Assembly (NCBI GenBank): GCA_024529925.1
Contig: JAFEUB010000845.1
Span: 229,501-293,500, forward strand
Direction of reading: 5' to 3'
Origin: Ophthalmolycus amberensis
Taxonomy: Eukaryota > Chordata > Actinopteri > Perciformes > Zoarcidae
Length of the DNA: 64,000 bases
Every line of letters begins with the position of its first letter. Within the stretch, counting starts at the first letter, position 1. The position numbers and the translations under genes are program-made. This document shows, in pieces, positions 43,006 to 55,300 of the stretch. Under the pieces are notes generated by a model. The model worked only from the letters and a program-made list of their open reading frames with translations. It was not told the DNA's origin and searched no databases.

Positions 43006-46000
43006 CGTGCATGCATGTGTGTTGAACACCTATTTGGCACAGAGAACCATTATCATCCCATTGGACTTGTTTCTGTCTAATATTTACTTCATGGCCCAGC
43101 TCCGGTTTCGTCTCAACTCACCATTCCTTATTTAGCTTCGTAGATGCTACTTTGTCAGCGGTTTGGTACTGAGAGTGTAGTTAACGGTGGGTTCATCAGA
43201 GGTCTTTGCCATTGCTGACAGGGTTTAGACTGATAATCAGCTAAAAGAAGATCTAAAGCAAAGTATAACTGCAATGTCGGGTTGTGATTCTCAGTAGGTT
43301 TGTCACAATGCACAACCTCTTTCTCTTCTCGCTCTCAGTTTAAACAGAATCTAGAAACGTTGCACTGTTGCATAGTTTGTCCGTCTGGTAGCACGGACTA
43401 GTTTTTCATCTGTAAAATGTCCTGCTGCGTACACACGTCTTTAAAAAATCATGTTAATGTAAATATAGATTATTTTTAAACCCTCAATTATCAATATTGA
43501 TATCAGATGTGCTCTACTTTGTCTCCTACAGCCACATTACAGCTTACTGCTCATGCAAACCCTACATTTTCTACACTGCTGCTTCACATAAAGGTCTTTC
43601 CGCTATGTTTTATATGTATTATATGTGTAATTCTAACTATATGTCATGCTCACTGACTTTTAAAAACAACACATTGACTGGGGGTTTACCTTCTGGTACA
43701 CTTTGTCACGGTTTTTCATGGTCCCCTGTCCACAGTTGGCAGAGGGTTTCACACAGCATGAGTCAGGCACAGACTTTCCATCTTTTCCAAAGCTCCTCCA
43801 GTCAGCGGAACTGTTCACGCCACAGCATTTCATCTGCAAATGAGTCACGTGAAAAACATTTAATATGGTCATGCCGGCAATGTACAGTAAAAGGATGTAA
43901 CTCGTGTCAACAGATGGTGCAAAGAATAATGACGTCACGTCGTGCGGCGCAGACCAACAGGATGCAGCGGTGTTATGTGAAGGTGTTTTCAGCAAACAGT
44001 GAGAAGGAGAATACACACTGAACTCACATCCTCCTGGAGTTTATCCACGGTCTTTTTGAAGTCAGCTGTGCTGTTCTTGTAACCAGAAATCATCTCGGTG
44101 AGACTGTCCTCGACCACATTTGACAGCTACATGGGAGGCACAACGTGGAGGTCAAAGCACACCTTCTGCAGGGTCTTACATACTGTCACACACAGAAAAC
44201 AGTGAAACGCTACACTCACTTTTTCTCTGAACATGTATCCAGCGATCACTGCTGCGATCTCAACAACAATGATCAGGAAGAGAAGAATGGCAAACTGGGG
44301 GAAAACAGAGAAATTAAATGAAATCAACGCAATTACTATTCTAAGCTACATAATACATGTTTTACACACATTATTCATTCCTCTGTACAGCAAAGGTAAT
44401 TCACCCCTTTTTGCTGTATTGTTTAACAGATATCGCACCACGTGACTCACCGTGGTGACCATGCAGTAGTTCTCTTTCCAGGCACCGCAGCAGCCGAAGA
44501 AGGCGACGAAGAAGATCACCACGCCGATCCCGATGATAACAATGGGACCTGCTGAGGCCGACGCGTCATGGATGGCCAAGGTGTTGTGAAGACCTATTTG
44601 AACCAGGACTCCCACGACGATCAATACTAGGCCACATAGCTGCAGGGAAAAGAGGGCAGGTTAGTTTACGTTCTTTGGGATCTCTTTTCATGTAATATAA
44701 ATGTTTTTAGCTGACAGCTTATCTGGTAACACAATGGAAGTAAAGAGAGGCTGTAATATTTTAGTTTAATTAGGAACTGTATACCTAATTTTGAAATTGA
44801 ACTGCTACTAAATATTTACTGTAAATACTCTTTGTATTGTATATTTTAAGCCACGGGATTTAATATTTGTAAAACTTTTCCAAAGCCCGGAAATTGCATT
44901 TTTTTGTGAATGACGTCACCGCTGTGTACAAGCTTGCAGGGGCATGATGGGAATAACACTACTGCACAATTTCAGTGGACCGCACATCTCCGGAAGTAAA
45001 ACCAACAGTGTGCTGCAGTACTCACTTCTTCTTATGGTTCAGCCATATGGTTGCTGAACCATATAGTTCTGAACCTATGGTTCTTATGGTTCAGCCATGG
45101 TTCACATCATGCTAATGTTCAGCAGGTAAAATGAAAATACCTACCGGACATGAAAATACCTACCGGACATGAAAATACCTACCGGAAATGAAAATACCTA
45201 CCGGACATGAAAATACCTACCAGAAATGTTAAAGCTGGGCAATAAAACCACACAAATTTAGAGGGATGGTAAATTTGGGATTTACCATCCCATTGAGGGA
45301 TGGTCAAAGTAAAATATTTCTATTTTATAATTAAAGTATATTTAAATTTCAACATAAGGAATTCAGTTGTGGTTAAATGTAACAATTATACATTTACCTG
45401 CTTATAAGATTCAAACGTTGCTTCTATATGAAGACCTTACTCAAACAAAATGATTGAGCACTTGTGCTAAAAACAGATGGTTTATTAACAGGCGTGAGGT
45501 GATCAGATGATGAATTGCGATATGATCACACGAGTTACTGCAGTGGGTGGGGTGACGAGAGCATATTGTTCGATCTTCTACAAACACTGTGTGGGTGAAC
45601 TGTTTGACTGGGATCAGCTGGGATCAGAGTACCTGTCTAAATAAAGGTTGAATAAAAACAGATTCCCTACAGTGTGAGCCTTCGGCAACTCAATGTTACA
45701 ATTACACAAACATTCTGGTTCATTCACGCCCTGTAATTCAACGATGTACAAAAACAGCTCACAGTACTCGACACAGGCTGGCTGCATGTCGGGGCTACTG
45801 AGGTTTGGGTTCACTAAACTGCAAAACGCCATCCTCAGAAACGCAAAAGGTGGACTGTGAAAAAACTAAATGCCAACAAGAATGTAGGGGTGAATGAAAG
45901 CAGGAGGTTAAGTGGCTTTGGATGCGACACATCTAAGGATGTGTGACTGACTCCGGCACAGTGCTGAGAGGAAGGGAGTGTTACAGTTTTAGGAATTGTT

Positions 46001-47913
46001 TTTACATGAGCTTTCATTTCTCCTTCCAAAAATGTACGCTGGCCACCAATTGTAGGGGCTTGGTGGCTCCATGCTTTAAAATGTTAGAGCATATCCCTGC
46101 TTAAAGGATGAACATTGCTGCTTATTAATATTATCTTGTTTGACTAAACAATCATTTCAGCTTGCTGATAAATAATCAAAACATGTGGATACAACCTTAA
46201 TAATGCTTATCTTATCAACAGGCAGACTTTTTTAGGACTTAATATATGAGTCATTACGCAAAAACAAAAACACCCTGGCAGGAAGCAGCACAGGATACAG
46301 ACATAAACAATGCAGTTCATGGTTATTGTATGGTTATCAACTAAACTCTGCCCGCCGACTAGTCTTACCACTCGTCACTTCAGTCAAGGAGACAAGGTTT
46401 GTCTGTCTGTTTGTCTGTAGGACAAAACTACCGGCCATATTTTAATGAAACTTGGTGGAAGGATGTATCATGAGCCAATGAAGAACCTCATAAATACACA
46501 TTATTGTTCTCTTCTTTAACGCCGCAAGACAGAGCCTTTGGCCTTGGCGGAGGGCTTCCTTGTCGTTTCATGTAAAATTAACAGAAACGCTCATATCAGG
46601 ATAACAAAACTATATATTTAGACTGACAGTAGCCTTTGAGTCAGATTATTGTCTGCCAAATTGGTTGTGTATTTTCCATTTTAAACCCTCGCTGCAGCTG
46701 AGGACCTCTCCTTGTTGGCAACACCAATGTAAATATTTGAGCTTGAGTCAAATAAGTGGCTAATGTTTGATGTAGGAAAACATTAAATAGTGAAAAGACC
46801 AGGCAAACAGAGCAAAGACCCGGTATCAAAACAAGAATACAATAGAATATTCATCCGGGTTATGTTGTTTCATTAAGCTTGACTTTCATTTCTTGATGAA
46901 ATTATGCAGAGCTCAAACATTAGTTGAAGAATTTTCCAACATTTTATCGACTAATCTAATTGAGAAATAACCAAAAAATGAATCAAAGAGATAACAAGTT
47001 GCTTTAACCCCTCCTGCTGCGCATTTATAAGCAGTATAAACATTTAATACGTCATTTAAAAAACACACTATAATGTAGTTGTGAGCAGATACAATAACAG
47101 TATTTATCACCAATTATAACTTCTTCTATGAAATATTATTACAATACATATAATATGTAATGATTTTACTATAGTATTATTAACTGTTATATCATTAGTG
47201 GAAGTGTTGGAAGTGTTACGAGTGTGCAATGTGTGGAGCAACTAAATAAAATGTACTTCCTCTTCCTGTCCTATGTGAGATGATTATCAATGTTTTGGTG
47301 CGACAGAGTCGACCGTGTGGAGCTTTCAGTAGCACGGTTGCACTGACGGAGGGCAGTAAAAATAAATAAAAAAGTGTTGATCTGGATCTGGCCGTTCGTT
47401 ACACTTTTCAATCTGGTCATAAGATTCACATTCCATCATCACCTCTCTCTCTGTAAAGCGCACAAACGAGGAAACAGGAAACGCTCTGCTTGATCCAGGA
47501 TATTTGTTCATGTTCTGTGCATTCATAACTTGATAATAAACAAACATGTGAGCCAGTGAGTAACAAGTCCAGAGTTCACGCTCACAGTCACAAGGGCTGA
47601 CAAAAGGTCAAAAGGCCACATAACTACCGGTAGTCTGTATTTCAGCCAAAAAGATACGCTGGAGTAACTCAAGCCAACACTTGTCAACATCAAGTGGCCT
47701 TATTTACTACCTTGTGGTGTTAGTTGTAGCCTTCAAAAAGCTCCTTTCACCTCCCTGTGACAATGTGTTTAGGTGCCATCTGCCACCACTCTGCTGTCTT
47801 TTTGATAAGTAAACATTTATTAAAGAGGTGGTTGAGCGGATACTCACCCAGAAGATGAAGTTGAAAACGAAAAGCAGGAACTGGACACATTTCATTCCCC
47901 CTTCGACGGCCAT
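42115..47913 (-). CDS. cd63: CD63 tetraspanin
   Basis: Seven coding exons on the minus strand: 47913-47848, 44639-44451, 44294-44220, 44126-44028, 43833-43690, 42577-42494 and 42180-42115 (stop TGA), giving 240 aa (238 in human). Four membrane segments are present: about 12-33, 50-74, 86-106 and 200-228. The large extracellular loop carries CCG (146-148), PDSCC (166-170), C177 and C193, the six-cysteine pattern, and N-glycosylation sequons at N128 (NST) and N150 (NSS). The C-terminus GYEVM is the CD63 Tyr-based AP-binding lysosomal sorting signal. Cd63 marks late endosomes, lysosome-related organelles and exosomes and partners integrins and cargo proteins. The first coding exon (MAVEGGMKCVQFLLFVFNFIFW) follows a non-coding exon near 48624. 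Intron 1 after it is 3.2 kb and repeat-rich. Confidence 0.97.
42975..43020. repeat. (GT)n microsatellite in cd63 intron
   Basis: A GT run grades into GTGCGTGCGTGCATGCATGT. It is CA-rich in the sense of cd63. Confidence 0.9.
45034..45062. repeat. 10-bp inverted repeat ATGGTTCAGC / GCTGAACCAT
   Basis: A perfect stem with a 9-nt spacer. Further ATGGTTCAGCCAT copies follow up to about 45103, so the segment is locally amplified. Confidence 0.85.
45131..45225. repeat. 19-bp minisatellite, 5 copies, in cd63 intron 1
   Basis: The unit ATGAAAATACCTACCGGAC is repeated five times head to tail with only CGGAC/CGGAA/CAGAA variation at the end of units. Confidence 0.95.
45303..45626. repeat. Dispersed duplicate, copy 1 (cd63 intron 1, LINE-free)
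   Basis: It matches 50314-50466 plus 50868-51049 almost base for base, from GTCAAAGTAAAATATTTC to CAGCTGGGATCA. It lacks the 401-bp LINE insertion present in the other copy. It ends against a CCTGTCTAAATAAAGGTTGA tail that looks like another retroelement end. Confidence 0.85.
46390..46565. repeat. Dispersed fish-type element in cd63 intron 1
   Basis: It contains GTTTGTCTGTCTGTTTGTCT, ATGAAACTTGGTGGAAGGAT and CCTTTGGCCTTGGCGGAGG. I recognise this as a common fish dispersed sequence; the ends are not resolved. Confidence 0.5.
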
Positions 47914-48623
47914 GGCTGATGATGATCTGTTTCCTGGATCGAAACAAGTACACAAGCATATTCAAACTAACTTTAGTCGCATTCACTTTTTTCAAGGCAG
48001 AGAGCGTCACGAACCTCACATCAGCTGTAATATGAGCAGAAGATATGAGTCATCTGATGATTTGATCGTTGAGCTATACAAAAGGCCTTGAATCGTGATC
48101 AAACTACGCATTTTAGTTCCTATGACGCCACACCAGTTGGTCAGTGAACCACACATCTTACAATTGTTTTCACTTGAATTACAACCAAGACGATGGCACT
48201 CTTACTCATATTGTAAAATATTGTTTTCTAAATCTTTAGGGGCAGGGCTGCTTAACCAATACGTTGCGGTCTTTACAACGCATAGTCTGAAGGGATTAAA
48301 AGTGCTGATTTGCGGAAGAAGCAGAGCCCTGTCTGTGCACTGGACCGTTAATGACAGCAAATTATGAACAGTATTGCTTTGTCGCGAAGCCAAATAATTA
48401 CATCATCCAGAGCCACTTTGTCTTATTGAATTTGTAGAGTTTGACCACGAGGTTAGTCTCACATAAACACAAAAAGATAGACACATTTCATTCCCGAGGG
48501 TGAAACTGAAAACATCCTCTGTTTGACTGACGTGCTGGTTTTGTTGAATATTTTTTTTTTTTAACGTTTCCGTTACAAAAGGGCAGCGAAGAAAACAGTT
48601 TCATTTCGGCGATTTTAACTTAC

Positions 48624-48700
48624 CTGAAATCTGTAAAATCCTGCGTTGAGAGGCGAAGACGACAATGTGTTGAAATTTTTAACTTCTTGCCGTTTATAGG
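48624..48700 (-). other. cd63: cd63 non-coding exon 1 and start region
   Basis: The minus strand gives TTTCAG|GTAAGTT with the donor at 48623-48618. The matching acceptor is AACAG|ATCATC before the ATG (exon 2 starts 47926). The transcription start is estimated at 48690-48720, next to CTCC-rich sequence with no TATA box. Confidence 0.65.
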
Positions 48701-50103
48701 ACTCGCTCCTCCCTCGGCTCCTTCCCTTCCCACCTCCTCTACTTCTCCTTTATTGACCAAAACTCATTATGCTGCCTTCAAGGTCTCCTCGTTAAACACA
48801 GTACTTTCCAAAGACGTTATTAACGGAGTCTGCTCGATGGTGCTAGTCAAAAGAAGTAATACATATTTTATGATATTGTATCATTAATATGAATTAACTA
48901 ATGTTGTCACACAAATGTAGTGGAGTAAGTATAATATTTAATTCTAAAATGTACTGAAGAAAATACTGAAATAAAGTAAAATTGTACTTAAGTAGGCCGA
49001 GGAGTAAATACGTTGTTACTTTCGATGCACAGCACTCATACTTGTTCATAAATTTGTAAATGAAAATAAATACCATAAATAAATAAATTGCTAATGCACC
49101 ATAGATCAGTCAAGCTAATGCTAAGAACACATTTTGGGTTGTCTGGATGTTTAGTCTTTCTCGTTGGTAATAGCATAGTTATACGTGTTTATCATTAATA
49201 GACACTTGCATTGCAATTAATAATTGTGTTCTGGTTCAGACCCTCCTGAAACCTTTTCCCAGAAGTACATGGTCCAATCAATCAAAAGGATTTTTTTTTA
49301 CAACCTGGCAAACACAAATTTATTCTGAATAATGTCAAAAAAGTGATAAATGATTAATGTCACAGCTAACAATAGTTGTATACACAACAGGAAGAAAGAC
49401 ATTGTGAAATATATGAATCAGATAATCTCGCCACTCTCTCATTTCCTAAAGTAGTGACATTATTAATGGTTAAAGTGCTGTTACATTCACATGAAATGAA
49501 ACACTGTGTCAAACTTGTCAAAGGCCTGTAAGAAACCCAATTTCTCAATAACGTTCTCTTCTGTGTAACATCCTCAGACTGACAAATCACTGTCTCCTTG
49601 AGCATTGTGTTGAAAGAATTCAAACGACAACCAACCAAATGCAGGAACCTTTCGTTACGAGCTTTGTAAGTATCCTCATTCCGATATGTTATGTTGAGCC
49701 TTGACAAAGTGAACTTTTTGCTCAAACTTATGGGGTAAAAATCAAAAGTCTTTGTGAATACTATGAAATTATTTAGTGTTCAAAGCTCATATTTTTATGG
49801 TTTGAATGCAACACTGTTACATTTTCAACAATTGACTCATGCTGCATGTCTTCTCACATTCAAGCTGATAAGATGAATGCAGTGGACCGAATTGTTGACC
49901 TCAGTTGAAACAAATACCTCAGTGAGCCACATCGCTGAGAAAACCATAATGGACCTATAATATCAGCTTACTGTAAATGTTTCGTTCAAGTCAAGCTCAG
50001 GAACTGAATTTCCATTCGACTGTTTTTTTGAAAAAGTAGATATTTAGCAGAAGGGTTCAGTTTATTCCTGTAAGCTGTGGGACCACAATGATGAAGTAGC
50101 TAA

Positions 50104-50137
50104 AATGCAGTGTCATGTAACCACATGACACTGCATT
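50104..50137. repeat. Perfect 15-bp hairpin
   Basis: The arms AATGCAGTGTCATGT and ACATGACACTGCATT are exact reverse complements around the 4-nt loop AACC. They lie beside fragments of dispersed repeats. Confidence 0.95.
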
Positions 50138-50313
50138 AGTTCACCACGTAGGCCCGTAGCTCAGGGCGGTGGTGCAGCATGCAACAAGACTAAGAGTCTA
50201 CAACAGGACTTTCAGCTTTGTGAGGCTGTAGTTAGGCACAGCTGTACTTTGAGCTAGGCTAACATGCTCACAATGACAATGTTAAAATACAGATGTTTAG
50301 CGGGATGGTTAAG

Positions 50314-51049
50314 GGTCAAAGTAAAATATTTCTATTTTATAATTAAAGTATATTTAAATTTCAACATTAGGAATTCAGTTGTGCTTAAATGTAACAATTA
50401 GACATTTACCTGCTTATAAGATTCAAACGTTGCTTCTATATGAAGACCTTGCTCAAACAAAATGATGACACCATCAAGGGTCAAGGGTCAAGGGTGACAC
50501 CACCCTCATTGGACTCATCTCTGGTGGGGATGAGTCCGCCTACAGGAGGGAGACTGACCATCTGGTGACCTGGTGCGGTCTGAACAACTTGGAGCTCAAC
50601 GCTCTAAAGACAGTGGAGACTCCCCCGCACATCCCTTCATATTTAAATACACTTGTCACTTTTACATTACACTTGTTAACTGTTATCTGTTTGTTGTGCA
50701 CTTTATTTTATATTCTTTTAAATTATATTGTACATTTTAATATGTTTCTATTCCTTGCACTGTTGATTGTTGTTGATTGTCTAATGTTATGCACCACCTG
50801 CCATGACAAATTCCTTGTATGTTACATACATTGGCAATAAACGGTTCTGATTCTGATTCTGGTACTGATGATTAAGCACTGATGCTAAAAACAGATGGGA
50901 GGAAGTTGCAACAGGCGTGAAGTGATCAGATGATGAATTGCGATATGATCACACGAGTTACTGCAGTGGGTGGGGTGACGACAGCATATAATTTGATCTT
51001 CTACAAACACTGTGTGGGTGACCTGTTTGACTGGGGTCAGCTGGGATCA
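50314..51049. repeat. Dispersed duplicate, copy 2, split by a LINE insertion
   Basis: It is the same sequence as 45303-45626, interrupted at 50467-50867. Beyond 51049 the sequence continues without a partner in copy 1 and holds an open frame from 50930 to 51220 of unknown nature. Confidence 0.85.
50467..50867 (+). mobile_element. 5'-truncated LINE 3' end (Rex1/CR1-like)
   Basis: The insert begins in the reverse-transcriptase C-terminal region. Its frame reads DDTTLIGLI, ESAYRRE, HLVTWCGLNNLELNALKTVE-like residues. It then runs through a T-rich 3' UTR and ends GGCAATAAACGGTTCTGATT plus GATTCTG repeats, the tail type of fish Rex1-like LINEs. The 5-bp direct repeat ATGAT flanks it (50462-50466 and 50868-50872). 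The uninterrupted paralogous site at 45303-45626 confirms the boundaries. Family assignment is from memory. Confidence 0.8.
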
Positions 51050-51499
51050 ACTGGCTCTAAAGCAAACATCGCAGTGAACTGCATATCGTTTACTTTCACA
51101 GCAGGCGGTCCACGGGAAGGGATTCAACCTGTAGAGCTCAAACAATTCGACGACAAATGGATCCATTTAGTCAGGCAGCAGAAATATATGTATAATATTG
51201 TGTATTACAGACAGTTTTAGCCTGTGTGGACATTTTAGTCACAGCACCGGAGGTCACTGTGTGCATGGACAATTATGTGCTACTCCGGCAAGCTTTCTGT
51301 TTTTTTGCTTCTTTTTAAAATGTATTTTTTGTGTGTCGGCGGTGGGGGCTTCTGTGTAGGTGTCTCTTGTACAATTTTGAGCCTACTAAAGATTTAAAAT
51401 TAAATGATATGGAACAGATGTTGATTTGTCTTACAAAGCTCTCAATGTCCTCAAATTGATCCTCTGACTGTCCACAAGAGGGTAACACAGGGTTTAGTT

Positions 51500-51721
51500 A
51501 TTGTTGAGTGCTTCTTTACTTTGCACTTAAATGATGTTTGGGAGAATCTTTCAAATGCAACAATTCATTATGATTCAGCAGACCCAGCTTTTGGCAATCT
51601 ACAAAATGCTTTTAATTGGATGAAGTCAAAATTGTGTAAGTTGAAACTAGTTTTAATTGACAGTAAATCCAAAATTAAGTGTTTAAAAAAAAATCCTACA
51701 CTGTATAACGACAGACTCTAA
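51500..51721 (+). mobile_element. Decayed LINE reverse-transcriptase fragment
   Basis: The frame reads LNDVWENLSNATIHY, then DPAFGNLQNAFNWMKSKLCK and LKLVLIDSKSK. This aligns with the fish LINE pattern 'NDL...ATIH.YADDT...LQ.AF..I...L..LKLVLN.DKTK', but the catalytic ADD is lost by a small deletion. Downstream to about 52045 is AT-rich sequence with ATCAATAAATATC that may be a separate retroelement end. Confidence 0.6.
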
Positions 51722-52346
51722 TTTACCTATTTGTCAAGCTCCAAACAATTCTGAACTATATGTTATCAACATTTATCTTGCTATGTCGATGTGCATTTTA
51801 AACTATTTTCAAGACACTCTCATATGAAATTATATATATGTTTTTTAATGCTGATATTGTAGGCCTTTGGTGCTATGATGTGATGGTTATTGGTCTTGAT
51901 TGATTGATGTCATTGTGTAGTGGGACCTGATTGGTCTACGTGGGCCTACCAACCTATTTAAGACATGCTCATCTATTGTTTTGTAAAGTAACCTAATCGA
52001 TATACCGAAACGTTATCAATAAATATCTCTGAACACAAGTCAAAAATACAGTTGTTTCTTCTATATTGTCAACCCAAGGTATTCTCCTACGCACCTGTCA
52101 ACCTACTTCCAATGAATTAATTTTTTTAAACTAAAAAACATCAACATATAAGCTGTTTATTCTTAATATAGTGTATAAATTGGTCTAGTCGTAAGTGTAT
52201 CTCTACAGTCGCTTGAGAAAGACGTTGAACGCACAGCAACGATGATGACATCGAGTGTGACTCTGTGATTGGCTCTACGGCCTGTAACTCATCCGATCGC
52301 TTGCCAGAGGCGGAAGGGGCGGGACAAAACACTACGGAGGCTCATC

Positions 52347-55300
52347 ATGGCGGGACGCATGAAAGTGACAAACGGTTTCACCTCTATAAGTGCTAAATTA
52401 AGGGTTTTCATGGTGCTACTTATCTATATACCCCAGACATCAGGACAACAGGTTACGGGTAAGAAGCAGTGTTAGGCAGCAACAGCGGAGAATTAATGTG
52501 ATACGTATTTTAAACAAGTTTCATTGGTCAGGCTAACTCATGCTAGCTTGTGTTGGGCTGTTTGGATGTAAGTGAAACTACAGAAATGACTTCATGCTGA
52601 GCCTTTCTCTGATTCTGTGTAGGGGAGACATATAATTCGGTTGTATCATGTTTGAAGTTGTCTGCGAACAAATGTGTGAAACCTGAACTATTTAGCTGGA
52701 GTTTACGAGCCCTGACCCGCCCTCAGGTTATTTCTATCATGCTAATTATATAACCTTGTGCATCACTGAGCAGAAACAAGTTCGACAGTTGTAGCAATTT
52801 GCACGATATTCAGGAAGTGAAGACAATGATATATTAACACACTGTATGAGGTATTTATACCTTGCAAAAATACTACACCTGTTAAGCTTCTGGTATGCAT
52901 TTCTGTATTCTTTTCACCTTTTATAATATAGTATTTTGTTGGGACTTTAAGAGGATCAAGCTTGAAAAAGTACAATATCTCAGTTGACATGAAACATTAC
53001 TTGTGTTTTTTTAAATTTGTTCATTAGTATTTTACTAAATGATTATATCACTGTATATATATTCACGATACAAAAAATAGATCTTTCAAATACTTGACTT
53101 ATGAAAACAGTCATCTTTTAAATGTGTTTATCGTGTCACAGGTTTCTCTTACACTAGACAGCCTAACTTATCAAGCGACTTTTGATGCAATCTTAGTATT
53201 GACATGCACGTATCTTCTTATCAAACACAGGTAACAAACATCCCATAACTGATCTCCAGGATGGAGAGGAGTACGTATTGTCAGGGTCCAACAGGTTCTG
53301 TTACAAAAACTCTGTGTTTCCGACTTGGAGGCAAACATGGACAACAATTCAGGTAAGTTACACAAACGGTGGTTAGCCTAATCCAGAAATGTTTACTGTG
53401 TATTTAATGCACTTTCTCAATTATAAAATGATTCGATAATGTTAACAAAAATGCTGTTATTATCACCCTCAGTCCGGATATCTTGGAGCCACATTTGATA
53501 TTGTTTAAAGTTTAAAATTGTTGTGATCAATGACATCAAGATAAAACGGGAAGCCTCTGCTGGGATATTGTGTAAACAGTTATTAACAAGAGTTACATCT
53601 TACAGCACTTCATCTTAACTTAATAACTGAATATTTGTGATAGGTCAAAGTGTGGAGTTCGAACGTGTTTAAGGTGGAAATTGTGGCGGGTGAGGAGGAG
53701 CTGCAGGAGCTGGATCACTTCAGTGTCTGGGGCTGGTTTCAGAGCTTGTTACGTGAGCGGCACAATGAAACCACGATTAACATCAACCTGTTCAGCAAGG
53801 AGACGTGCTTCAAGGTTGATCCTGCTGACAGAACAAAGTACACTGTCAAGCCCCTTCGTAGTAAGTGGGAAACAAATGCACGCAGTTGACTTGCTGGTTA
53901 TTGACAGTTATTACATTCAACACTATGTCCTCTTTTTTTCCTTGCAGAGTTTGATATCTATCTGTTTTTGGTTTTCCTCGCTGGAGCGTCTTTGTTTGTC
54001 TTTGCAGGATCACTCAGCAGGTCATTTTCCCCAACTCATGTTTCATTGTTAGGATTTCACAGCATTTATGATGTTGTTAACAGTTTTCTTCCTCCCTTAA
54101 CTGAAGGAGTCCAGTTTTCTTCTACTCTGCTGGTATGAGCACCGGCATGATCGCCTCACTCATCATCCTCTTTTTCATTTTGTCACGCTTTTTGCCAAAG
54201 GTGAGGAATTTCATTGCCCACAAATATCCATGATTTTATGAGTTGAATCACTTTGGCCTCATATTTAATGATTGTACCCTTTTGTGTGTGTTGTTTCTGC
54301 AGAAAAGCCCTTTTTACGTCTTGATTGTTGGCGGCTGGTCGTTTTCTTTGTACGCCATCCAACTCGTCTTCAGGAACCTCGGCGTGATTCTGCAAGAACA
54401 CTGGAACGTGGCTTTAGGTACCGACCCTTTGTCAACACAAACTTTATAGATAGTCCCTTTCTGGTGTTTGAAACATCAGACCAAAGACTCTTAAGACGGC
54501 ATATTAAAGAGCTATTTTTAGACTATACTACACTATAGTTGACACCTTGAGAATCACCTTTTTAAGTCAAAGGGTGCCTTTGGATACCTTTCAGTATAAC
54601 TACTTTTGTTGGATGATATATTATCCCAGAAATGATTGTGATAAATTATATTGTCATTTTAAGACCGTTTATTGCGACAGATATGATACAATAGCATAAC
54701 AATTCAAGTACGCCCTTTCAATGAGCAACTTTTAATTCATTTTGGGTTAGTTCTTTCTTAACACGGTAAATCAATATGTCTGTTTCTCTCAGGTTATGTA
54801 ACAGTGGTGGGATTCATCACTTTTGCTGTGTGCTACCGTTACGGTCCTCTGGTGGATGCGAAGAGCATTAACATCTTGTCATGGACGCTGCAGCTGTTTG
54901 GCCTACTTCTGATTTATTTCGGGATTCAAATTCAGCAAGTTGCATTCGCCATCATCGTGGCAGCTTTGTTCTCCAAACATCTGCAGTACCCAGTGTGTCT
55001 GACGGTTGCTGCATGGAGGTGGGTGTTCACAGTGCCGACAGAAGGTGGCGTCAGAGTCCCGTAATATATGAAATCTATAGTTCAAGAGTCAAAGTCTTGC
55101 ATGATGTCTGCTTATTTCAGCAGTTTTAGATTTATCCGAGTTGATGTTGAAACAGTGATATTGAATTCTCCCTTTTTTAGAATCAGTAGACATATTCATT
55201 TCTTATCATTTAGATTTTATTTTTTAATCGAGTTCTTGCTGTGTTGTGCAGGAAAATCAAAGGGTATGTTCGCTGGAAGCCGGAGCCACGTCGCCTGTTG

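Larger units (their letters stand above)
48720..52300. other. Intergenic interval cd63-nemp1; divergent, repeat-rich
   Basis: No gene is recognised. It contains a fragment with GTAGTGGAGTAAGTATAATA (about 48917, 'CTACATTTC' family), a perfect hairpin (50104-50137), a duplicated segment with a nested LINE end (50314-51049) and a decayed reverse-transcriptase piece (about 51500-51720). The last 100 bp before nemp1 are GC-rich and presumably hold its promoter. Confidence 0.65.

Noticed and set aside
43497..44021. 174-codon plus-strand frame
   Set aside because: It lies antisense across cd63 exons 4-5 and their introns, has no homology I recognise, and coding evidence on the minus strand is unambiguous.
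49366..49725. 119-codon minus-strand frame in the cd63-nemp1 interval
   Set aside because: It resembles no known protein, lacks promoter or splice context, and its composition is like that of the surrounding AT-rich DNA.
52269..52346. Upstream in-frame ATG of nemp1 at 52269
   Set aside because: It adds a basic 26-residue segment before MAGRMKV, which matches the human start and precedes the signal peptide at the expected distance.
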